Notes: generated by a model from the letters alone, not told the origin. A stretch of 62,241 bases of DNA from Cytophagaceae bacterium (GCA_025455005.1 JALONH010000017.1:1-62241), one strand, 5' to 3'; shown: positions 28,887-41,800, counted from the first letter of the stretch. Translations and numbers: made by a program.

Positions 28887-29174
28887 TTATAGGTTGCTGT
28901 AGAAATCAATGATTTCTCCGTCTTTTACTTTTACGATAGCTTTCTTGTAAGATGATGTTTTCCCATTTAAGAAAGCACCTTTAGCATATCTTGTTTTCTT
29001 TTTGCCCGGAGCTATCATGGTACGAACACCTTCCACGTTAACGCCGTATAGCTTTTCAACTGCATTCTTAATTTGAACTTTATTAGCTTTCTTTTCTACA
29101 ACAAAGCCATAAACGCCCTTTTCGTTTTGCGCAGTTATTTTCTCAGTAATTAATGGTTTCTTTAAGATACCCAT
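28887..29174 (-). CDS. rplW: 50S ribosomal protein uL23
   Basis: A 95-residue tunnel-exit protein, docking site for trigger factor and SRP. Recognised by LKKPLITEKITAQNEKGVYGFVV and the AVEKLYGVNVEGVRTM segment. It is encoded between rplD and rplB. Confidence 0.98.
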   Translation of the reverse strand: MGILKKPLITEKITAQNEKGVYGFVVEKKANKVQIKNAVEKLYGVNVEGVRTMIAPGKKKTRYAKGAFLNGKTSSYKKAIVKVKDGEIIDFYSNL

Positions 29175-29185
29175 GACTATAATTA

Positions 29186-29812
29186 TTAGTTGAGTAAAGC
29201 TTCAATTTTAGCAATAGACCCTTCTGATAATACAATTTTCTCAGCGTTAACTAAGTCGAAAGTATTAATTTGATCTGCTGTTACAACTTTTGCTTTAGGT
29301 AAATTTCTACTGGATAAAACAATGTTCTTATCGTTATCGGCTAGGACTAAAAGTGTCTTTGCGTTATCGATAGCTAGATTTTTAAGGATGGTTAAATACT
29401 CCTTTGTTTTAGGAGAATCGATAGAGAAGTTTTCTACAACTGATAGGTTGTTCTCTTTCAATTTGTAAGCTAAGGCAGATTTACGAGCCAAATCTTTTAC
29501 CTTTTTGTTTACTTTAAAACCATAATTTCTAGGTCTTGGTCCAAAAATAGTACCCCCACCTACAAACACCGGTGACTTACGGCTACCAGCTCGTGCCCCA
29601 CCTGTTCCTTTTTGACGTTTTAATTTTTTAGTAGAGAAGGAAACTTCTGCTCTTTCTTTTGCTTTATGTGTTCCTTGTCTCTGATTAGCTAAAAATTGTT
29701 TAACGTCTAAGTATATAGCATGATCATTCGGCTCTACCGCGAAAATGCTTTCAGAAAGTGTTACCTTCTTACCGGTTTCTTTTCCTTTTATTGATATAAC
29801 GGAGAGTTGCAT
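29186..29812 (-). CDS. rplD: 50S ribosomal protein uL4
   Basis: A 208-residue protein whose extended loop reaches the exit tunnel. The loop is visible as KKLKRQKGTGGARAGSRKSPVFVGGGTIFGPRPR. In E. coli uL4 also represses the S10 operon. Its start is 2 bp from the rplC stop. The 5' leader before rplC is the place where such control would act. Confidence 0.98.
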   Translation of the reverse strand: MQLSVISIKGKETGKKVTLSESIFAVEPNDHAIYLDVKQFLANQRQGTHKAKERAEVSFSTKKLKRQKGTGGARAGSRKSPVFVGGGTIFGPRPRNYGFKVNKKVKDLARKSALAYKLKENNLSVVENFSIDSPKTKEYLTILKNLAIDNAKTLLVLADNDKNIVLSSRNLPKAKVVTADQINTFDLVNAEKIVLSEGSIAKIEALLN

Positions 29813-29814
29813 GA

Positions 29815-30435
29815 CTATTTCTCAATTAAAACGTATGAATTTTTAGCCCCCGGTACAGACCCGCTGATTACAACTAGGTTTTGTTCAGGTATTAATTTTA
29901 AGATGGTAAGGTTTTGTACTTTTACACGATTATTACCCATTCTACCCGCCATGCGAGTTCCTGGGAATACACGTGCAGGGAAAGAACAAGCACCTACTGA
30001 ACCAGCGTGGCGTTGTCTATTGTGCTGCCCGTGAGTTTGACCACCCACACCACCGAATCCATGGCGTTTAACAACCCCTTGAAAACCTCTACCTTTAGAT
30101 GTTCCAACAACATCTACGAAATCGCCTTCTACTAGTACGTCTGCGATTGAAAGAGACTGACCCAGTTGAAACTCCGTTGTGAATTCTTTAAATTCAGCAA
30201 CTTTTCTTTTAGGAGTTACACCTGCTTTTTTAAAGTGACCTAACAACGGTTTGTTGGTGTTTTTTTCTTTTTTGTCATCAAACGCCAATTGTACTGCTGT
30301 ATAGCCGTCGGTCTCTACGGTTTTAATTTGCGTTACAACGCAAGGACCAGCTTCGATCACGGTGCATGGAACGTACTTTCCATTTGCATCGTACACGCTA
30401 GTCATACCGATTTTTTTACCAATTATGCCGGACAT
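29815..30435 (-). CDS. rplC: 50S ribosomal protein uL3
   Basis: A 206-residue assembly initiator. Begins [20 protein letters not shown]. The central loop near the peptidyl-transferase centre is [24 protein letters not shown]. It is the first gene after a dedicated promoter and leader, so it heads the S10 transcription unit here instead of rpsJ. Confidence 0.99.
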   Translation of the reverse strand: MSGIIGKKIGMTSVYDANGKYVPCTVIEAGPCVVTQIKTVETDGYTAVQLAFDDKKEKNTNKPLLGHFKKAGVTPKRKVAEFKEFTTEFQLGQSLSIADVLVEGDFVDVVGTSKGRGFQGVVKRHGFGGVGGQTHGQHNRQRHAGSVGACSFPARVFPGTRMAGRMGNNRVKVQNLTILKLIPEQNLVVISGSVPGAKNSYVLIEK

Positions 30436-30499
30436 TATCCTTTATGTTTATAACAGACTATAAATATATTTTTTCACACCCTTCTCAAAAAAGGGACTG

Positions 30500-30530
30500 C
30501 AAAGTTAAGTAAAATTAACATTAACCCAAA
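30500..30530 (-). promoter_or_regulatory. Promoter of the rplC (S10) operon
   Basis: Minus strand: TTTG (30527-30530), exactly 19 bp, TAACTTTG (30500-30507), then CAGTCCC. Both boxes match the Bacteroidota consensus fully. The leader that follows can form a short CCCTT/AAGGG stem before a T/A-rich stretch to the rplC ATG. Confidence 0.85.
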
Positions 30531-30571
30531 TATTTAGGCGTTAAATTTAACTTGTTTTGAACCTTTTAAGA

Positions 30572-30604
30572 GAAAAAAAGAAGGATCAGGTAGCCTAATC
30601 CTTC
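30572..30604 (-). terminator. Intrinsic terminator of rpsJ (str operon)
   Basis: Stem GAAGGAT (30580-30586) with ATCCTTC (30598-30604), plus inner AGG/CCT pairing around TAG. On the minus strand it follows rpsJ by about 23 bp and is followed by a run of T. It separates rpsL-rpsG-fusA-rpsJ from rplC. Confidence 0.85.
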
Positions 30605-30627
30605 ATTAAATTTTAAAAACCTATAAA

Positions 30628-30933
30628 TCAGACTTTAATTTCAACATCCACTCCGGACGGAAGTTCTAATTTCATAAGTGCATCTACTGTTTTGGAGCTA
30701 GTAGAATAGATATCAACTAATCTTTTATACGTACAAAGTTGATACTGATCTCTAGCTTTCTTATTCACGTGTGGTGATTTAAGTACAGTGAAGATTTCTT
30801 TTTCTGTTGGCAAAGGAATAGGGCCGCTTACCACTGCACCTGTTGCTTTTACTGCTCTAACGATACGCTCAGAGGATTTATCTACTAAGTTGTGATCGTA
30901 AGACTTTAATTTTATTCTAATTTTTTGGTTCAT
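30628..30933 (-). CDS. rpsJ: 30S ribosomal protein uS10
   Basis: A 101-residue head protein that also pairs with NusB in antitermination. Recognised by [48 protein letters not shown] and the [12 protein letters not shown] end. It is placed 2 bp after fusA and followed by a terminator, so it belongs to the str transcription unit. Confidence 0.99.
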   Translation of the reverse strand: MNQKIRIKLKSYDHNLVDKSSERIVRAVKATGAVVSGPIPLPTEKEIFTVLKSPHVNKKARDQYQLCTYKRLVDIYSTSSKTVDALMKLELPSGVDVEIKV

Positions 30934-30935
30934 AC

Positions 30936-33038
30936 TTATTTGCTTACAGCACCTTTAGATTTTGCTATTACTGATTCTGCAATGTTTGCAGGTACGAATT
31001 CATAATGAGAGAAAGTCAATGTAGCTGACGCTCTACCGGAAGATATGGTTCTCAAATCTGTTACATAACCAAACAGTTCTCCTAATGGAACATCTGCTTT
31101 AATAACTTGTGAACCAGCCTTAGTATCCATACCTTTCATCATTCCACGGCGTCTGTTCAAATCACCTGTGATTGGACCTGTGTATTCATCCGGTGTTACT
31201 ACTTCAACGGACATAATAGGCTCCATCAATTTCGGAGAACATTTTACAGCAGCTTCTTTGAAGCCCATACGAGCTGCCAATTCAAATGATAATGAATCGG
31301 AATCGACATCATGGTATGATCCATGGAATAATTTCACACGTAACGCTTCAATTGGGTATCCTGCAAGAGCACCATTTTTCATGGAATCTTCAAATCCTTT
31401 TTGAACTGCCGGAATATATTCTTTTGGAATAACCCCACCGACAATTGCATTAACGAATTCCAAACCTTGTTTATCATCTTCACGCGGTCCGATTTCGAAA
31501 ACGATATCTGCGAACTTACCACGACCACCGGATTGTTTCTTATACACTTCGCGGTGTTCTACTTTAGATGTTAAAGCTTCTTTATATGCAACTTGAGGTG
31601 CGCCTTGGTTGATTTCCACTTTGAATTCACGACGCATACGGTCGATGATGATTTCTAAGTGTAATTCACCCATTCCACGTAAAATTGTTTGACCAGTTTC
31701 ATGGTCTGTAGATACATGAAGGGTTGGATCTTCTTCCACCAATTTCGCAATAGCTAAGCCCATTTTATCCATATCAGCCTGTGTTTTTGGTTCGATTGCA
31801 TAACCAATAACCGGCTCTGGGAAGTCCATAGACTCTAATACTATTTTCGATTTCTCATCACATAACGTATCACCAGTTTTAATATCCTTAAAGCCTACAA
31901 CAGCACCAATATCTCCACAGTGTAAACTGTCAATTTGATTTTGTTTGTTGGCATGCATTTGGAAAATACGAGAGATACGTTCTTTGCTGCTGGAACGAGT
32001 ATTGAATACATAAGAACCGGACTCCAACATACCGGAGTAAGAACGTACGAAACATAGTCTACCAACAAATGGGTCTGTAGCAATTTTGAATGCTAAAGCA
32101 CAGAAAGGGTCAGTAGCTACAGGCTTACGGACTACTTCATTTCCGGTATCCGGATCTGTTCCGATAATATTATCTCTATCTAGAGGTGAAGGAAGTAACT
32201 CCATCACATAATCCAACATTGTTTGAACACCTTTATTTTTGAAAGAGGAGCCACACAACATTGGAACAATTTTCATATCCAATACAGCTTGACGAAGGGC
32301 ATTTAAAATTTCAGCCTCCGAAATGGAATTTGGATCTTCAAAGAACTTTTCCATTAAGGTTTCATCGTAGTCCGCAACCGCTTCTAATAGTTTTTCTCTA
32401 TATTCGTTTGCTTCCTCTACCATATCCTCAGGGATTGGAATTTCAGTAAAGGTCATACCTTTATCGTGTTCATTCCAAACGATAGCTCTGTTGTTCACCA
32501 AGTCAACAACACCTTTGAATTGATCTTCCGCACCAATTGGTAATTGTAAAGGTACCGCATTGCTGCCTAACATTTCTTTCACTTGTTTACACACGTTTAA
32601 GAAATCAGCACCTTGACGGTCCATTTTATTAACAAAACCGATACGAGCAACTTTATAATTGTTTGCTAAGCGCCAGTTTGTTTCGGATTGAGGCTCTACA
32701 CCATCAACCGCACTAAATAAAAATACTAAACCATCTAATACACGAAGGGATCTGTTTACTTCAACAGTAAAGTCAACGTGCCCAGGGGTATCGATGATGT
32801 TTACATGGTATTTGTTATTTCTATAATTCCAATTAACTGTGGTAGCAGCAGAGGTAATGGTAATACCTCTTTCTTGTTCTTGCGCCATCCAGTCCATAGT
32901 AGCAGCACCTTCATGTACTTCACCTATTTTATGGTTAACACCGGCATAGTATAGAATACGTTCAGTAGTCGTAGTCTTACCCGCATCGATGTGAGCGGCA
33001 ATCCCTATATTTCTGGTAAATTTTAAATCGCGAGCCAT
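30936..33038 (-). CDS. fusA: Elongation factor G
   Basis: The GTPase that drives ribosomal translocation, 700 residues, full length. P-loop AHIDAGKT at 15-22, switch I RGITI near 57-61, DTPGH at 83-87 and NKMD at 137-140. Domain IV is visible in the [18 protein letters not shown] segment. It is located between rpsG and rpsJ, typical of the str operon. Confidence 0.99.
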   Translation of the reverse strand: MARDLKFTRNIGIAAHIDAGKTTTTERILYYAGVNHKIGEVHEGAATMDWMAQEQERGITITSAATTVNWNYRNNKYHVNIIDTPGHVDFTVEVNRSLRVLDGLVFLFSAVDGVEPQSETNWRLANNYKVARIGFVNKMDRQGADFLNVCKQVKEMLGSNAVPLQLPIGAEDQFKGVVDLVNNRAIVWNEHDKGMTFTEIPIPEDMVEEANEYREKLLEAVADYDETLMEKFFEDPNSISEAEILNALRQAVLDMKIVPMLCGSSFKNKGVQTMLDYVMELLPSPLDRDNIIGTDPDTGNEVVRKPVATDPFCALAFKIATDPFVGRLCFVRSYSGMLESGSYVFNTRSSSKERISRIFQMHANKQNQIDSLHCGDIGAVVGFKDIKTGDTLCDEKSKIVLESMDFPEPVIGYAIEPKTQADMDKMGLAIAKLVEEDPTLHVSTDHETGQTILRGMGELHLEIIIDRMRREFKVEINQGAPQVAYKEALTSKVEHREVYKKQSGGRGKFADIVFEIGPREDDKQGLEFVNAIVGGVIPKEYIPAVQKGFEDSMKNGALAGYPIEALRVKLFHGSYHDVDSDSLSFELAARMGFKEAAVKCSPKLMEPIMSVEVVTPDEYTGPITGDLNRRRGMMKGMDTKAGSQVIKADVPLGELFGYVTDLRTISSGRASATLTFSHYEFVPANIAESVIAKSKGAVSK

Positions 33039-33055
33039 ATTACTGCCTTTACTTA

Positions 33056-33523
33056 TTAGAATCTAAAGTGTGAAAATGCTTTATTGGCTTCAGCCATACG
33101 ATGAGTATCGTCTTTTTTCTTAACAGCTGCGCCTTCTCCTTTAGATGCAGAAATAATTTCACCAGCTAATCTGTCCATCATCGTTTTTTCTCCACGTAGA
33201 CGAGCATATTTAATTAGCCAATTCATACCCAAGTAATTCTTTCTTTCAGGGCGAACTTCTGTAGGTACTTGGAATGTAGCACCACCCACTCTACGTGAAC
33301 GAACTTCCACTTGTGGGCTAACGTTACTTAATGCTTTTCTCCATACCTCAAGACCGTTCTCACCTGTCTTCTTTTCTACCACTTCAATAGCATTGTAGAA
33401 AATATCATAAGCAATACTCTTCTTACCGTCGTACATTAAGTTATTGACAAACTTTGTTACCAAAGTATCACCGAACTTTGGATCCGGAAGAATATATCTT
33501 TTTTTAGGTTTCGCTTTTCTCAT
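33056..33523 (-). CDS. rpsG: 30S ribosomal protein uS7
   Basis: A 155-residue primary 16S rRNA-binding protein of the head. Conserved [25 protein letters not shown] and YQVPxEVRP-type segment ([12 protein letters not shown]). Ends with the helical [15 protein letters not shown]. It lies between rpsL and fusA. Confidence 0.99.
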   Translation of the reverse strand: MRKAKPKKRYILPDPKFGDTLVTKFVNNLMYDGKKSIAYDIFYNAIEVVEKKTGENGLEVWRKALSNVSPQVEVRSRRVGGATFQVPTEVRPERKNYLGMNWLIKYARLRGEKTMMDRLAGEIISASKGEGAAVKKKDDTHRMAEANKAFSHFRF

Positions 33524-33535
33524 AGTTGTATTCTA

Positions 33536-33946
33536 TTATTTTTTCCCTTTAGCAGGAGCCGCTGCTGCTTGACCCGGTTTTGGACGTTTAGCACCATACT
33601 TGGATCTACCTTGCTTTCTACCGTTAACACCTGCAGTGTCTAATGCACCACGAACGATGTGATAACGTACCCCAGGTAAATCTTTTACCCTTCCGCCTCG
33701 GATAAGGACGATGGAGTGTTCTTGCAAGTTGTGGCCTTCTCCAGGGATATAGGCATTCACCTCTTTGCTGTTACTTAATCTAACCCTTGCTACTTTACGC
33801 ATAGCGGAGTTAGGCTTTTTAGGAGTGGTAGTGTATACACGTGTACATACCCCTCTCTTCTGAGGACAAGAGTCAAGCGCTGGTGACTTCGATTTGAATA
33901 CCAGTTTTTCTCTTCCTTTTCTTACTAACTGTTGAATGGTAGGCAT
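33536..33946 (-). CDS. rpsL: 30S ribosomal protein uS12
   Basis: A 136-residue decoding-centre protein and classical streptomycin target. Contains [31 protein letters not shown] and [17 protein letters not shown]. The streptomycin-relevant lysine in TPKKPNSA is present. It has a short Ala/Pro/Lys tail. It heads the str operon, 36 bp downstream of a consensus promoter. Confidence 0.99.
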   Translation of the reverse strand: MPTIQQLVRKGREKLVFKSKSPALDSCPQKRGVCTRVYTTTPKKPNSAMRKVARVRLSNSKEVNAYIPGEGHNLQEHSIVLIRGGRVKDLPGVRYHIVRGALDTAGVNGRKQGRSKYGAKRPKPGQAAAAPAKGKK

Positions 33947-33982
33947 TTATCCTATAGTTTACTATTCTCAATTTATGGACTG

Positions 33983-34013
33983 CAAAGGTACGGATAATAT
34001 ACTATTCTGCAAA
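33983..34013 (-). promoter_or_regulatory. Promoter of the rpsL (str) operon
   Basis: Minus strand: TTTG (34010-34013), exactly 19 bp, TACCTTTG (33983-33990), then CAGTCC. This is a full consensus match. The predicted start of transcription leaves a leader of about 30 nt before the rpsL ATG. Confidence 0.85.
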
Positions 34014-34098
34014 CTGTGGATATTATTTTTTTTACGGCTTATCCCCAAGTTCTGCACTTTCGTAAAATTAACGTAACCTATTTATTATCATTATATTA

Positions 34099-34410
34099 CT
34101 AAGCTTCGCCAATAGGCCCTCCAAAATTCATGGGAAACTTAGGGAAGTCATTTTGCTCTTTAATGGCTCCAAAAGTCTCTTCGAACTTTTGAATATTATC
34201 TTTTAAAGCCATTAAGAGGCGTTTTGCATGTTCCGGTGTAATAACTACTCTAGATTTAACTTTAGCTTTAGGTACCCCGGGCATCAAGCGAATAAAATCA
34301 ATTATAAATTCGCTATTGGAATGTGCAATCATTGCAAGATTGGCATACACTCCTTCTGCCATATCCTCCGGCAGTTCTACACTGAGTTGATTTTGATGTT
34401 GTTCTTCCAT
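34099..34410 (-). CDS. DUF3467 family protein
   Basis: A 103-residue cytosolic protein of the DUF3467 family, of unknown function. It is recognised by the pattern GVYANLAMIAHSNSEFIIDF, PGVPKAKVKSRVVITPEHAKRLLMAL and FEETFG. Its place directly downstream of rpoC is a recurring Bacteroidota arrangement. A strong terminator-like hairpin lies between the rpoC stop and its ATG, so expression probably depends on readthrough or on an unseen promoter. Confidence 0.85.
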   Translation of the reverse strand: MEEQHQNQLSVELPEDMAEGVYANLAMIAHSNSEFIIDFIRLMPGVPKAKVKSRVVITPEHAKRLLMALKDNIQKFEETFGAIKEQNDFPKFPMNFGGPIGEA

Positions 34411-34417
34411 ATTGTCA

Positions 34418-34456
34418 GAAAAAATAAGGGCAAAAGATACCTCTCTTGCCCTTATT
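34418..34456 (-). terminator. Terminator-like hairpin between rpoC and DUF3467
   Basis: Perfect 11-bp stem: AATAAGGGCAA (34423-34433) and TTGCCCTTATT (34446-34456) with a 12-nt loop. On the minus strand it lies 18 bp after the rpoC stop and is followed by TTTTTTC, ending just 8 bp before the DUF3467 ATG. Confidence 0.85.
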
Positions 34457-34474
34457 CAAATTATTTAGTTGAAC

Positions 34475-37400
34475 TTAACTTTGTTGTAATTCACCTCTGC
34501 GAGTCGATTGATAGGACTCTCTAGACGCTACTAACGCATCGTATTCATCTTTATTACCAACGATGATATTTTGATAATCTCGTTGACCAGTACCTGCCGG
34601 TATTAAGTGACCCACAATAACGTTTTCTTTCAAACCTCTTAAGAAGTCTACTTTTCCTCTTACAGCAGCCTCGCTCAATACTTTCGTTGTTTCTTGGAAA
34701 GAAGCGGCTGAGATGAAACTTTCTGTATCCAAAGATGCTTGTGTAATACCTTGAAGTGTAGGCATAGAAACCGCCGGTTCTGCATCCCGAACGACTACTA
34801 AACGTAAATCTCTTCGTTTTAAGCTTGAGTTTTCATCGCGTAGTTGACGAGCCGTAATAATCATTCCTGGACGTAATTTTTCAGAATCACCACATTCAAT
34901 CACTACTTTCTTATCCAAAATATTGTCGTTTTCTTCTCTAAAAGAGAAACGATCGACTACTTGTCCGGTTAAGAAAGAGGTATCCCCTGCTTCTATGATT
35001 TGAACTTTTTGCATCATTTGACGAACGATGATTTCGCAATGCTTATCATTAATTTTCACACCTTGTAAACGGTATACATCTTGTATTTCATTTACTAAAT
35101 ATTCTTGAACCGCAGTAGGTCCTTTGATAGATAAAATATCTGAAGGCGTTATCGCACCATCTGTAAGTGCATGTCCGGCTCGAACGAAATCGTTGTCTTG
35201 TACTAAAATATGTTTAGACAATGGAACCATATACCGTTTTTTGATACCATCTTTAGATTCAATAAAGATTTCTCTATTACCACGCTTTATAGTACCATAG
35301 GTTACCACTCCATCGATCTCACTTACTACAGCTGGGTTCGAAGGGTTACGAGCTTCAAATAATTCCGTAACACGTGGAAGACCTCCAGTAATATCTCTGG
35401 TTTTACCAGCAGAACGCGGAATCTTAACAAGAATTTGACCTGGTTTTACTGATTGTCCATCTTCTACTGCTAAGTGGGCTCCTACCGGTATACTATAACC
35501 TCTTGGATCTCCATTCTTAGGTTGAACAATGATAGCCGGGTTTTTCGTTTTATCTTTTGTGTCAACAATAACTTTTTCTCTATGGCCTGTTTGCTCATCC
35601 GACTCTTCTCGGAAAGTGATACCTTCTTCGATGGAATCGTATTTAACTGTTCCTTCATACTCCGACATAATAACGGCGTTGTATGGATCCCAATGGCAAA
35701 GTTCAGTACCCTTTGTTACTTTTTGACCTTCTTTCACTTCTAAATAAGCCCCGTAAGGTACGTGAGATGTAAATAGGGTTTTACCTCCGGTAGGTTCTAC
35801 AATTCGTATTTCACCGGAACGGCCCATTACAATATTTACTTTATCTCCTTCTATGTTTGTAGTCGTGATAACACGTAAATCGTCAAACGCAACTATACCA
35901 TCAAACTTAGCTTTAATATTAGCATCTACCGCAATGTTAGATGCTGTACCCCCAACGTGGAATGTACGAAGTGTTAACTGAGTTCCAGGTTCACCGATTG
36001 ATTGTGCTGCGATTACACCTACAGATTCCCCTATTCCAACCATTTTACCGGTAGCTAAGTTACGTCCATAACATTTTGCACAGCAACCACGTTTCGTTTC
36101 ACATGTTAATACTGAGCGGATTTCAACCGAATCCAATGCTGACTCATCGATACGTTTCGCAATCACTTCATTTATTTCTTGACCAGATTCAACGATTAAA
36201 TCGTTTGTAATTGGATCATATACATCATGAACCGATACACGACCTAATATACGTTCGGAGAGTGGTTCCACAATTTCATCGTTATCTTTCAAAGCAGAAA
36301 CTGTAATGCCTCGAAGGGTACCACAATCTTCTTCGTTGATAATAACATCTTGCGCAACGTCTACTAAACGACGTGTTAAATAACCGGCATCAGCTGTTTT
36401 TAAGGCTGTATCTGCGAGACCTTTACGAGCTCCGTGAGTGGAAATAAAATACTCAATAACATCAAGGCCTTCTTTGAAGTTTGAAATAATTGGGTTTTCA
36501 ATAATTTCACCTACTGAACCTTGTAAATTCTTTTGAGGTTTCGCCATTAAACCACGCATACCACCTAATTGACGAATTTGTTCTCTAGAACCACGAGCTC
36601 CGGAGTGCATCATCATATAGATAGGATTGAAACCTTGTTGATCGCTTTCTAATTGCTTCATCAACGTTTCTGTGATTTGAGAGTTGACACGCGTCCAGAT
36701 ATCGATAACTTGATTATATCGTTCGTTATCGGTAATTAGACCCATGGAGTAGTTGCTCCACACCGCATCCACTTCTTCTTTGGCTTGTTGGATTAATTTA
36801 TCTTTATCCGCCGGAATACCAATGTTATCTAATCCCATCGATAATCCACCACGGAAGGCCATTTGGAATCCTAGTTGTTTAATATCATCTAAGAACTTCG
36901 CTGTTCTAGACATACCGGCCACTTTAAATACATGACCGATAATTTGCTGTAATTTTTTCTTAGTTAGAAGCTCGTTAACATAACCAACTTCTTCCGGAAC
37001 TACCAGATTAAATAAAACTCTACCGGCTACAGTGTCTACGAGTGTTTCAACTAATTCACCATTTTCTTGGCGAACATTTGTCTTCACTTTAATGTGAGCA
37101 TGTAGAGATAGTTTTTTCTCATTGATAGCTATTACAACTTCTTCATGACCATAGAACACTTTACCTTCACCTACTACAACATGTTCCGGTGTTGATTTTC
37201 TTCCTTTGGTAACGTAGTACAAACCTAACACCATGTCTTGAGAAGGTACTGTAATAGGAGCACCGTTAGCCGGGTTAAGAATGTTATGAGAAGCAATCAT
37301 TAATAAGGACGCTTCCAGAACAGCCTCATGACCTAGAGGAACGTGAACAGCCATCTGGTCACCGTCAAAATCCGCGTTAAACGCTGTACATACCAGAGGG

Positions 37401-38791
37401 TGTAATTGAATCGCTTTACCTTCAATTAATTTCGGTTGGAACGCTTGTATACCTAATCTGTGTAAGGTAGGGGCACGGTTTAAAAGAACCGGATGACCTT
37501 TAAGGACATTTTCTAATATATCCCAAACAACCGGATCTTTTCTATCTACAATTTTCTTAGCAGATTTTACCGTTTTTACTATACCTCTTTCTATTAATTT
37601 ACGAATGATAAATGGCTTAAACAGCTCTGCTGCCATGTCTTTAGGTAGACCACACTCGTGTAATTTCAATTCAGGTCCTACGACGATAACCGAACGACCG
37701 GAGTAATCGACACGTTTACCTAACAAGTTTTGACGGAAACGTCCTTGTTTCCCTTTTAGCATATCCGATAAAGACTTCAATGCTCTATTTCCTTCAGCAC
37801 GAACAGCATTTACTTTACGTGAGTTATCGAATAGAGAATCTACCGCTTCTTGAAGCATCCGTTTTTCATTACGTAAAATTACTTCAGGTGCTTTGATTTC
37901 GATTAATCGTTTTAGACGGTTATTACGGATAATAACACGACGGTATAAATCATTTAGATCAGATGTTGCAAATCTACCACCATCCAATGGAACTAGTGGA
38001 CGTAATTCAGGAGGAATTACCGGAACCATTCGGATAATCATCCATTCCGGTTTATTTTCAATACGTGTTCTAGCATCACGGAATGCTTCTACCACTTTCA
38101 ATCGTTTAAGAGCTTCCGCTTTACGTTGTTGTGACGTATCGTTAGCGGCAGCATGGCGTAATGAATATGATAATTCATCTAGATTTAGACGGGATAACAA
38201 CATCTCTAGTGCATCAGCACCCATTTTAGCGATGAATTTATTCGGATCTTTATCGTCTAACATTTGATTTTCTCTTGGCAACTTGTCCAGTATATCCAAG
38301 TATTCATCTTCTGTTAAGAAGTCTAGGTAATTAACACCATCTTCTGCTTTTGCTCCCGGTTGAATAACAACGTAACGCTCGTAATAGATAATTTGATCTA
38401 ATTTCTTAGTAGGTAATCCTAATAAGTAACCTATTTTATTAGGTAAAGAACGGAAGTACCAAATATGAGCCACAGGAACAACTAATTCGATGTGTCCCAT
38501 ACGTTCTCTACGCACCTTCTTCTCTGTTACTTCAACACCACAACGATCACAGATAATGCCTTTGTACCGTATTCTTTTATATTTTCCGCAGTGACACTCC
38601 CAATCTTTTACAGGACCGAAAATACGCTCACAAAACAGACCACCCATTTCTGGTTTATACGTTCTGTAATTGATTGTTTCCGGTTGTGTTACTTCACCAT
38701 GGGAGCTTTCCAAGATAGACTCTGGAGAAGCTAAACTGATTGTCACTTTTGTGAAATCAATATTCAGTTTCTTATTTTTTCTGAACGCCAT
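34475..38791 (-). CDS. rpoC: RNA polymerase beta-prime subunit
   Basis: A 1438-residue catalytic subunit. The N-terminal zinc site has Cys66, Cys68, Cys81 and Cys84. The active-site magnesium motif NADFDGD is at 472-478 with Asp474, Asp476 and Asp478. The second zinc site [11 protein letters not shown] and the bridge-helix/trigger-loop region ([17 protein letters not shown]) are intact. It follows rpoB by 46 bp in the same transcript and is followed by a hairpin terminator. Confidence 0.99.
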   Translation of the reverse strand: MAFRKNKKLNIDFTKVTISLASPESILESSHGEVTQPETINYRTYKPEMGGLFCERIFGPVKDWECHCGKYKRIRYKGIICDRCGVEVTEKKVRRERMGHIELVVPVAHIWYFRSLPNKIGYLLGLPTKKLDQIIYYERYVVIQPGAKAEDGVNYLDFLTEDEYLDILDKLPRENQMLDDKDPNKFIAKMGADALEMLLSRLNLDELSYSLRHAAANDTSQQRKAEALKRLKVVEAFRDARTRIENKPEWMIIRMVPVIPPELRPLVPLDGGRFATSDLNDLYRRVIIRNNRLKRLIEIKAPEVILRNEKRMLQEAVDSLFDNSRKVNAVRAEGNRALKSLSDMLKGKQGRFRQNLLGKRVDYSGRSVIVVGPELKLHECGLPKDMAAELFKPFIIRKLIERGIVKTVKSAKKIVDRKDPVVWDILENVLKGHPVLLNRAPTLHRLGIQAFQPKLIEGKAIQLHPLVCTAFNADFDGDQMAVHVPLGHEAVLEASLLMIASHNILNPANGAPITVPSQDMVLGLYYVTKGRKSTPEHVVVGEGKVFYGHEEVVIAINEKKLSLHAHIKVKTNVRQENGELVETLVDTVAGRVLFNLVVPEEVGYVNELLTKKKLQQIIGHVFKVAGMSRTAKFLDDIKQLGFQMAFRGGLSMGLDNIGIPADKDKLIQQAKEEVDAVWSNYSMGLITDNERYNQVIDIWTRVNSQITETLMKQLESDQQGFNPIYMMMHSGARGSREQIRQLGGMRGLMAKPQKNLQGSVGEIIENPIISNFKEGLDVIEYFISTHGARKGLADTALKTADAGYLTRRLVDVAQDVIINEEDCGTLRGITVSALKDNDEIVEPLSERILGRVSVHDVYDPITNDLIVESGQEINEVIAKRIDESALDSVEIRSVLTCETKRGCCAKCYGRNLATGKMVGIGESVGVIAAQSIGEPGTQLTLRTFHVGGTASNIAVDANIKAKFDGIVAFDDLRVITTTNIEGDKVNIVMGRSGEIRIVEPTGGKTLFTSHVPYGAYLEVKEGQKVTKGTELCHWDPYNAVIMSEYEGTVKYDSIEEGITFREESDEQTGHREKVIVDTKDKTKNPAIIVQPKNGDPRGYSIPVGAHLAVEDGQSVKPGQILVKIPRSAGKTRDITGGLPRVTELFEARNPSNPAVVSEIDGVVTYGTIKRGNREIFIESKDGIKKRYMVPLSKHILVQDNDFVRAGHALTDGAITPSDILSIKGPTAVQEYLVNEIQDVYRLQGVKINDKHCEIIVRQMMQKVQIIEAGDTSFLTGQVVDRFSFREENDNILDKKVVIECGDSEKLRPGMIITARQLRDENSSLKRRDLRLVVVRDAEPAVSMPTLQGITQASLDTESFISAASFQETTKVLSEAAVRGKVDFLRGLKENVIVGHLIPAGTGQRDYQNIIVGNKDEYDALVASRESYQSTRRGELQQS

Positions 38792-38837
38792 TGTTTTTAG
38801 TTTATGGGTTAACCTTTTTTGGTTCTAGTTGAATGAG

Positions 38838-41800
38838 TTAGTCTAATGTAATTTCTAATGCTAAACCTCTTAGTTCATGCACTAATACATTGAAAGATTC
38901 CGGTATGTTAGGTCTAGGTAAATTTTCACCTTTTACGATTGCCTCATAGGTTTTCGCACGACCCACTACGTCATCTGACTTGATGGTTAAGATTTCTTGA
39001 AGGATATGAGAAGCACCAAACGCTTCCAATGCCCAAACCTCCATCTCTCCAAATCGTTGACCACCGAATTGAGCTTTACCACCTAGAGGTTGTTGTGTAA
39101 TTAATGAATAAGGTCCGATAGAACGCGCGTGCATTTTATCATCTACTAAGTGTCCTAATTTCATCATATAGATTACACCAACAGTCACCGGTTGTATAAA
39201 CGGCTCTCCGGACAGACCATCGTACAATTTAGTTCTTCCGAAAGCCGGTAGACCTGCTTCTTTCAATTCATTTGTAACTTCACTTACAGTAGCACCATCA
39301 AAAATAGGTGTAGCATATCGCTTTCCTTGTTTTAGACCTGCCCATCCAAGTAATGTTTCATAAATTTGACCTATGTTCATACGAGACGGTACCCCTAGTG
39401 GATTTAATACTATATCTACCGGAGTTCCATCTTCTAGGAATGGCATATCTTCATCACGAACAATACGAGCTACTACCCCTTTGTTACCGTGACGACCGGC
39501 CATTTTATCCCCCACTTTAAGCTTACGTTTTTTAGCGATGTAAACTTTTGCTAATTGAACGATACCTGCAGGTAATTCATCTCCTACTTCGAGTGTAAAG
39601 CGTTCTCTTTTGAATAAACCGGATATTTCGTTGCGACGAGTCAGGTAATTTTTTACCATCTTAAACAATATCTCATTGATACGTTTATCGCTTGTCCAAT
39701 TTTCAATAATCAAATCGGATAATAAATTCGCCTCCTCCGGAACGTTGTAATTACTTTCATCGCGGTAAGGATTTTTATCCGGGAAGATGTTCGCTTCAAT
39801 ATTTTTTCTAGAGAATTTAACACCTTTAGAAAGAATTTCATCCCCAAATTTATGTTTCACACCTTGAGATGTTTGACCATCTAGTAATGAAGCTAACTTG
39901 GTAATCATTTCTTCGCGAAGACCTAGAAGATCTTTTGCGTATTTTGTCTTAAGTGTTTCAACTTGTTTCTTAGCTTTTAATCGTAACTCTTTGTCTTTTT
40001 TAGGACGAGAGAACAATTTTGTATCAATAACAACACCGCGTAAGGACGGAGGTGCCTTCATAGAAGCATCTTTTACATCACCAGCTTTGTCTCCGAAAAT
40101 AGCGCGTAATAATTTTTCTTCAGGTGTTGGATCTGATTCCCCTTTTGGTGTGATTTTACCGATTAGAATATCACCCTCTTTAATTTCAGCTCCAAGACGG
40201 ATGATACCATTTTCATCTAGGTTTTTAACTGCTTCTTCACTAACGTTTGGAATTTCAGATGTTAATTCTTCTTCACCGCGTTTAGTATCTCGAACTTCTA
40301 ATTCAAATTCTTCAATATGAATAGAAGTGAAAATATCATCGCGTACTACACGTTCAGAAATAACAATCGCATCCTCGAAATTGTATCCTTGCCAAGGCAT
40401 AAAAGCAACCATAAGGTTTCGACCTAGGGCTAGTTCACCTTTTTCAGTAGCATACCCTTCGCATAATACTTGACCTTTTTTCACTCTTTCGTTTTTAGCA
40501 ACGATAGGCTTTAAGTTGATACAAGTATCTTGGTTGGTTCTTCTAAATTTAATTAAACGGTACGATACCAAATCTGAGTCAAATGACATTAGACGTTCAT
40601 CTTCTGTTAAGTCGTAACGTATTTTGATTTCATTAGCATCTACAAATTCAACAACACCATCTCCTTCTGCGATGATTAATGTTCTGGAATCCATCGCCAC
40701 TCTTTTTTCTAGACCAGTACCCACGATAGGTGCTTGTGGTCTTAATAAAGGAACAGCTTGACGTTGCATGTTTGATCCCATCAATGCACGGTTAGCATCA
40801 TCGTGTTCCAAGAATGGGATTAAAGAAGCCGCAACCGACACGATTTGGTTGGTCGCGATATCGATAAAATCAAGTTTTTCAGGTTCCACAACTGGGAAAT
40901 CACCTTCAAAACGAGCTTTTACTCTATCAATATTAAAGACACCGTCAGTACTGAAGTCTGCTTTCGCTTGAGCGATAAATTTACCGTCTTCTTCTTCTGC
41001 CGTTAGGTAAACCGGTTCGTTTTTAACATCTACTTTACCACTCACGATTTTACGATACGGAGTTTCGATGAATCCCATGCTATTTACTTTAGCATGAACA
41101 CAAAGAGAGGATATCAAACCAATGTTTGGTCCTTCCGGTGTTTCAATAGTACAAAGACGACCATAGTGAGTATAGTGAACATCACGTACTTCAAAACCGG
41201 CACGTTCACGGGATAAACCACCCGGACCGAGGGCAGACATCCGACGTTTATGCGTTATCTCTGCTAATGGATTGGTTTGATCCATGAACTGAGATAATTG
41301 GTTGGTACCGAAGAAAGAGTTAATTACAGAAGACAATGTTCTGGCATTAATTAAGTCTACCGGTTTAAATTCTTCATTATCGCGAACGTTCATACGTTCC
41401 TTAATGGTTCTAGCCATACGAGCTAAACCAACGGAAAACTGTCCGTATAACTGTTCACCTACTGTACGAACGCGACGATTACTTAAGTGGTCAATATCAT
41501 CTACCACTGCTTTGGAGTTGATAAGACCGATAAGGTATTTAACGATATTGATGATATCTTCTTTTGTTAATACTCGAGTCTCGAAACCAACAGAAGAACC
41601 TAATTTTTTATTAATACGATAACGACCTACTTCACCTAAATCATAGCGTTTATCGGAGAAGAATAAGTTTTGAATGATATCGCGAGCGGTTTGTTCATCC
41701 GGAGCGTCTGTATTTCTTAATTGACGGTAAATTTGTTCTACCGCTTCTTTCTCAGAGTTCGAATTATCTTTCTGTAACGTGTTATAAATAATTGCGTAAT

